Assembly (NCBI GenBank): GCA_916613615.1
Contig: OU744721.1
Coordinates: 70,933,060 to 70,997,059 of the forward strand
DNA: 64,000 bases
DNA from: Steromphala cineraria
Taxonomy: Eukaryota; Mollusca; Gastropoda; Trochida; Trochidae
Direction of reading: 5' to 3'
Shown here: piece after piece, positions 59,501-64,000 of the stretch
Numbering within the stretch: the stretch's first letter is position 1
Layout: each line of letters begins with the position of its first letter
Program-made: the position numbers and the translations under genes
Notes under the pieces: model-generated
What the model was told of the DNA's origin: nothing
What the model saw: the letters and a program-made list of their open reading frames with translations, nothing else
The model's database searches: none

Positions 59501-60245
59501 GATTTTAGACTTTTTTAAATAATTCATAATACCGCCATTACACATAATATGCTGATTATATGTTTGTTTGAGTTGCTAAATGATATTTTTTTATCTTGAT
59601 ACCATAATGTATTTTGTACGTTTGAATATTGCACAGGTATTCATGGATTATAAAAATCTTATCTACTAGTGGTATAAGTTGTAATGCAAAACTTGCAGAA
59701 CTGTTAAAATGGAAATGTATTATTCCACATATGATAAGCATATGTTAAATATGTGTATGAGTACTATAGGTGGTACTTGATTATCTCAAGGGAACTATTT
59801 CGGTAACTAATATCCGTCTGGTGCTAGAAAATTATGTAAATGATGTCCCTGTTGTATCATGGAAATTTTGTGTTATCAGGACATTACCATGTTTTGCACA
59901 CAGAGTTAATTTTGATTAAATCAACAATTTTTAAATAGTCATAATACACAGTTGTAGGATTGTGTTGTGTTAACGGTCATTAATACACGCAAGTGGAAAC
60001 GTCACATTGATCTTACAACATGGGTTACTACAAAAATGAAAATTCCTGATCGAAAACTATTTGATTTATACAAAATAATGTTTTCAGATTATCATTGAGG
60101 CACATCATGATAAGCATACAAATTACACATGATTACTGGGCGCTCATTGATAAGGGGTGGGGTAAAATAATCATACTTTAAAGGATATCAAAATCAGATT
60201 TTAAATATGTTTGATTGTAAAATTTCTCACATTACACAACAGGTT

Positions 60246-60510
60246 TTAGTAGCTTGTATATCCACCTATGGCATCAGTGCAGGCAATGATACGTCTCCTC
60301 ATCGATGACGTCAGTTGCAAATATTTGTACTTCTTCCCTTAGAGGCATTTCCATGACATTTATCGTCAAAGGTGGCCGCTGAATGCTGTCTGTCTATGTG
60401 GTCCTAAAGTTGCTTTATTGTGTTCATGTCAAGGGAACATGCAGACTTGGCAAAACATGAACATTGTGACACCAATCTCAGTCTCTCACGTCGATGTTAA
60501 ATGCCTGGTA
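60246..60510 (-). pseudogene. Tc1/mariner transposase relic
   Basis: On the minus strand, DMNTIKQL, a stop in place of the usual Trp, DHIDRQHSA and, after frame changes, LTSSMRRRIIACTDAIGGYT followed by SY and a stop at 60246. This matches the DLNPIEHLW to C-terminal SSMRRR...GGxTxY segment of Tc1-like transposases. The last catalytic Glu appears to be Lys. It is absent from copy A, so it inserted after the duplication or was lost there. Confidence 0.7.
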
Positions 60511-61099
60511 CACTTTGAGAAAAGAAAATAACACGAAACTGTGCGACAGAAACCAACCAATCCTCTATATTAGCTAACATAATTTTGGCTGCTATATTTG
60601 CTGAACTAGGTTGAACCATTGCTCAACAACCTGTTCAAAATAATGTTCCTTATGCATGAATAAGTGTTTATATGAGACCATTTATCCGCTATTAAACTTG
60701 TAAACATTAACCATGCAATAGATTTAGGTTTTATGTTTCATTCGTTTGCATTTAAAACGAAATGAAGATATCAAAGAATTCATATAGTCTAAAAATTATT
60801 TCTCCTGGATATCCTCGCCAGACAATAAATTGATTTGCTATTGATAACATGCATTTCTTTAACATTCATGTTTTACTGTCTGTCGATTATTTTCAAGTAT
60901 ATTAGTTTTCTATGACGACACTTAATCGAAACGTTTTGTGCATGTTCCTGTTTTAGTTCTCCAGGTTATAGTTATATCTTTAGGTTGTGCAGCATTAGGT
61001 TATACTGAATTGCAGCGCTGATCATATTATTGTTTATGTCACTTTACAATTTAGAATCCCCATTTCAGTCGATCTCAATATCCTCAGTGGCTGTACTAG

Positions 61100-61421
61100 A
61101 CATATTATGTTTATGACACGAGTCCTCAAATATTAGTATTTCCCGAGTGAGAGCGCGGGATATACTGATATTTAGGCACGAGTGTCGTAAACAAAGTATG
61201 TCATGAGCACGAATTTAATATTCTTTATAGTACAGTAGTCCCAAAAATAAAGAAAATACTCAAAAACTACTTCTCAGCCGCTGAATCGTATATTGTGACG
61301 TCATAAGTGAACCGTGACGTCAAAGCACTGTTTTAAACGTGACGTCACAATGAAAAAGTTATATTTTGCCCTAGGGCAACATATGAAAAACATGAACCTC
61401 GGTCTGACTGCCCTCGTAGGT
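61100..61421. mobile_element. Copy B-specific ~320-bp insert with three TGACGTCA sites
   Basis: Copy A passes from GTACTAGA to AATAAATGATTTTATGG without it (about 29638-29660). It contains a GAGTGAGAGCGCGGGATATA region and TGACGTCA at 61296, 61315 and 61340. No coding sequence. Exact ends are uncertain; possibly a MITE. Confidence 0.5.
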
Positions 61422-61738
61422 AATAAAAGATTTCATGGTTGAAAGTCATTCATATACTTGCGTTGCATCTATTCCGGCAAGTTCAATGATTTGCTTACGA
61501 ATTGAGGAATTGATATAGTTAGTTTTGTGTTGGAAAGATTTGACATTTGTTCACATTCAACGCAATTCAAGATCAAGCACTACATTTACTGGTATGAGTT
61601 CTACGTTTACGAGGATTACGTCATACAAGTTTGGATGGAAGATTTCAGTGCATGGGTATTGATTTTAACCTTTTACAATAATAGTGCTCAGATGGCATGA
61701 AGTTAAATTCGGCAGGTAAGCAATAATCTAGCAAGCAG

Positions 61739-61825
61739 AAACTGTGTCCCTTTGTTCATCTCCCATGGGTTACCAACAAAGAGCCTCTGTCACAAGATCA
61801 AGGAAATCACTGGTCTGAACTGTTT
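61739..61825 (-). other. Highly conserved block 2, copy B
   Basis: Differs at one of 87 positions from 30025-30111. The minus-strand frame has the same TAA in the middle, followed by CCCATGGGAGATGAACAAAG. Confidence 0.35.
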
Positions 61826-62600
61826 AGCTCAAAACACCCAATGAGCTTTTATGATTTAATTTGGTCGTCTGGATTATTCAGTTGAAACGAATATTACTGG
61901 AACTTAGGTTTTTGAAATTATACGCTCGTATAATAAGATTTTATGACTCAGCTGAATGTGTAAGAGTTAATTTCATAACGTGTTTGTCGACACAGTTATA
62001 TCCTGTTTGAAACTTGTAAGATAAACTTACGAGTTTTAAACTGGTTATATCTGTGTTTAATCAGTTAAATCATTGTGCAAATGAGCGTGTACCTAAGTTA
62101 TTTCAATTAAGAGCAAAGTGTAATACGTGCCATGTGTTCCTGAAGATGTCATATAATCATGAACACCACCTTTTGAAAAATATATAAAGAATCATTATTA
62201 GTATCGAAAGTGGTTTCGTGATAATGACAGCAAATCTCTATTAGGGTTCACTGAAATATTTTTAAAAAAAATATGGAAGAAAATTATGGGTATCAATTTC
62301 ACACTTTCAACACTTTTCAATGCATTTGTGGTAAAAACAAGAAGAATTTAATCAAAATCGGTTCAAGTTACATGCAAGCATTTGTTGAAGAATGCAATTT
62401 AATTTGTCATTTCATTTACGTACATGCCAATAAAACTTTATCGATTTTAAATGTCATATTAAACTTGATATATTACATGTGTATTAAGAAAACTGCAACT
62501 TGATTTTCTATTTTGAACAGCATTTCACTTTGCCGTTAATTTTAAACCATAAACATACATTTTGGTTGACTGCATTTGACACTGTTAGTACAGTGACCTA

Positions 62601-63739
62601 CGAAAGCCATGATTAAGTCATTCAATTTGAAATCGATTTGTTTTATTGGGGAAAAAAACGTCATATAAATGTAAAGCTTGATATCTGGACCATAACTTTA
62701 TTTAATCCTGTTCCCCTTGTCATTTATATTTGAAGCTTTTATGTCACTCACTTGTCTTTCTAGATATAGATGCAAAGAGGGAATTAAGGTTAGGTTAAAA
62801 AGATTTGGTCACGAAATTTCAACCCATATAGGTAATGTTCTCATCAACCATATATTCATCTCCTCCTTACTATTTTCCAATTGGCACTATGATTCGTCTC
62901 AACATTATTCTTTTAATCTCAATAAATATTAATATCTTGAAATTTCAAAGTGAAAGACGTAAGGTTAATACATAATTGATAGACGAGATCGATTCTGCCC
63001 ATAGAAGAAGACGCAACTAAAGGAAAACTAACATTTGCTGTGCTCAGCAGCCAATAAAATAACTACAAAGATTAACAATGTTTTAGGATTAAGTATCAGT
63101 GCCTAGGAATCGCGTTTCCCATTTAAAGCAAACCTCAAGATTTAAAAATAATTGCAATATGTTTTTCTTTTATAGTCCTTTTCCATTAATCTTATCAGAC
63201 ATGCATTAAGTAATTATAATCTAAGAATACCCCTCTAATTTCATATTATTAAATGTTGAAGTTTAGACCATAACACGTATTCAACATTGTGTCAATAGTT
63301 GAATAACACATGGTTAGACTGTTGACGTTGATTTCGTACAGATATTCTATATACAAAATGAACAATGTTTCGAAATGTAACAAAAGCTTTTCTAAAATCA
63401 TTCCCCTGGGGTACATGTTGCAGGTTGCAGCACATCAAGATGTAAAACGAACTTTAAAAGTGATTATTATTGCAGCATGATAGGTTACACTCATCAACAG
63501 CAGATTGTACATTATGTCTCCTTGGATATTGCTGCAGACAGAATATTGACAAGACTTCTATTACTGACCTATATTTAGCAACATCCTTTAAGGTCTGCTG
63601 CATTTTTACTCAGCCAATTGATCCGCAGAGTGATTCGGTTTTCGACGCTCCTTTTACTGCAATATACACTCTTTTTCACATTTAGAAGTATGAAACAGAC
63701 AAGAACAAGGCAATCATCCATCGATTTGTGTTCATCTCG
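62601..63739. other. Sequence beyond the duplication; no firm gene
   Basis: An acceptor-like TTATTATTGCAG at about 63475 precedes a 70-codon frame (63470-63685), but the content is not recognised and a second phase is also open there. Otherwise AT-rich and featureless. Confidence 0.4.
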
Positions 63740-63949
63740 ATGGCAGTATATAAAATAATACGTACATTATGTATATACTACAGATCAAGACCTTGTACCC
63801 TCTTTCTCTTGACCAAAGTTATCATTGGCATTATTGGTTCTATGCTTCTCGTGTTATCAATTCAAATGTATCTCCCAAGAGAACTGAGCAGATTAAAGTC
63901 TGCTCCACGTTGTCAGAATGCATCAACATCTACCAATAAAATGATCTAG
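63740..63949 (+). CDS. Candidate first coding exon, type II membrane topology
   Basis: From ATG at 63740 (context TCTCGATGG) a 69-codon frame gives a basic cytoplasmic-like N-terminus (MAVYKIIRTLCIYYRSRP), a hydrophobic segment (VIIGIIGSMLLVLSIQMYL) and a polar stem (PRELSRLKSAPRCQNASTST). This is the shape of Golgi glycosyltransferases or sulfotransferases. The stop TAG is directly followed by GTAGTG, so a splice donor may overlap the end. It is short and has no homologue I can name; it may be a chance frame. Confidence 0.3.
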   Translation: MAVYKIIRTLCIYYRSRPCTLFLLTKVIIGIIGSMLLVLSIQMYLPRELSRLKSAPRCQNASTSTNKMI

Positions 63950-64000
63950 GTAGTGTACAGTCTGCAATAAGGATATCACGATAATATCAGGGTAACATAT

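Larger units (their letters stand above)
55830..62600 (+). repeat. Segmental duplication, copy B, second part (pairs with 5200-30981)
   Basis: Collinear with copy A apart from insertions in each copy and one local order change near 58550-58970. It lacks the 988-bp TIR element, the MULE and the MITE nest of copy A and so provides their paralogous empty sites. No gene is supported in it besides the blocks listed separately. Confidence 0.8.

Overview
The window is AT-rich, eukaryotic and almost free of host coding sequence. Nearly everything recognisable is transposon-derived. The combination of a 2A-bearing APE-type LINE, a FLYWCH/MULE transposon, a tRNA-derived SINE and several TIR elements built on internal 130-170 bp repeats suggests a marine invertebrate, most likely a bivalve mollusc. 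This is an inference from repeat content, not from a diagnostic gene. No complete host gene is supported. One weak candidate first exon (type II membrane topology) lies at 63740-63949.

Layout. (1) Positions 1-2780 hold nothing recognisable. (2) The backbone is an old tandem duplication. Copy A runs from about 2790 to 38300 and copy B from about 41926 to 62600, with conserved order through most of their length and roughly 10% divergence in the one stretch I counted by hand. Each copy has taken up different transposons, so each supplies paralogous 'empty sites' for insertions in the other. (3) In copy A there is a 988-bp TIR element at 7856-8843. (4) At 12871-27020 sits a 14.15-kb Mutator-like (MULE) transposon with a decayed FLYWCH plus MULE transposase in its core, paired 22-bp palindromes at each end, and two large inverted arrays of a 63-bp repeat that both begin about 1.0 kb from the ends. 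(5) At 30991-38209 is a three-level nest: a MITE with a 9-bp TSD holds a 6.8-kb TACCCC-ended element, which holds a 4.6-kb LINE with a 2A-like peptide and a 13-bp TSD. (6) A second copy of the same MITE is at 38419-38778, and a Tc1 transposase relic at 40305-40415. (7) In copy B, a Tx1/L1-type LINE (45757-54235, TSD and poly(A) visible) is broken by a SINE, a SINE tail and a TIR element in ORF2, and by a long hairpin and another TIR element between ORF1 and ORF2. (8) Copy B also holds a Tc1 relic and an insert with three TGACGTCA sites.

Most interesting points: the 14-kb MULE, whose two arms keep a 14-bp core (ATTCCCAGATTGTG) at a strict 63-bp spacing although the intervening sequence has diverged; the 2A-like motif in the LINE with Gly in place of the usual Asp; and two ~90-120 bp blocks (four sites) that are nearly identical between copies A and B while their flanks have drifted. 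Coordinates of element ends were read by eye and may be off by a few bases.
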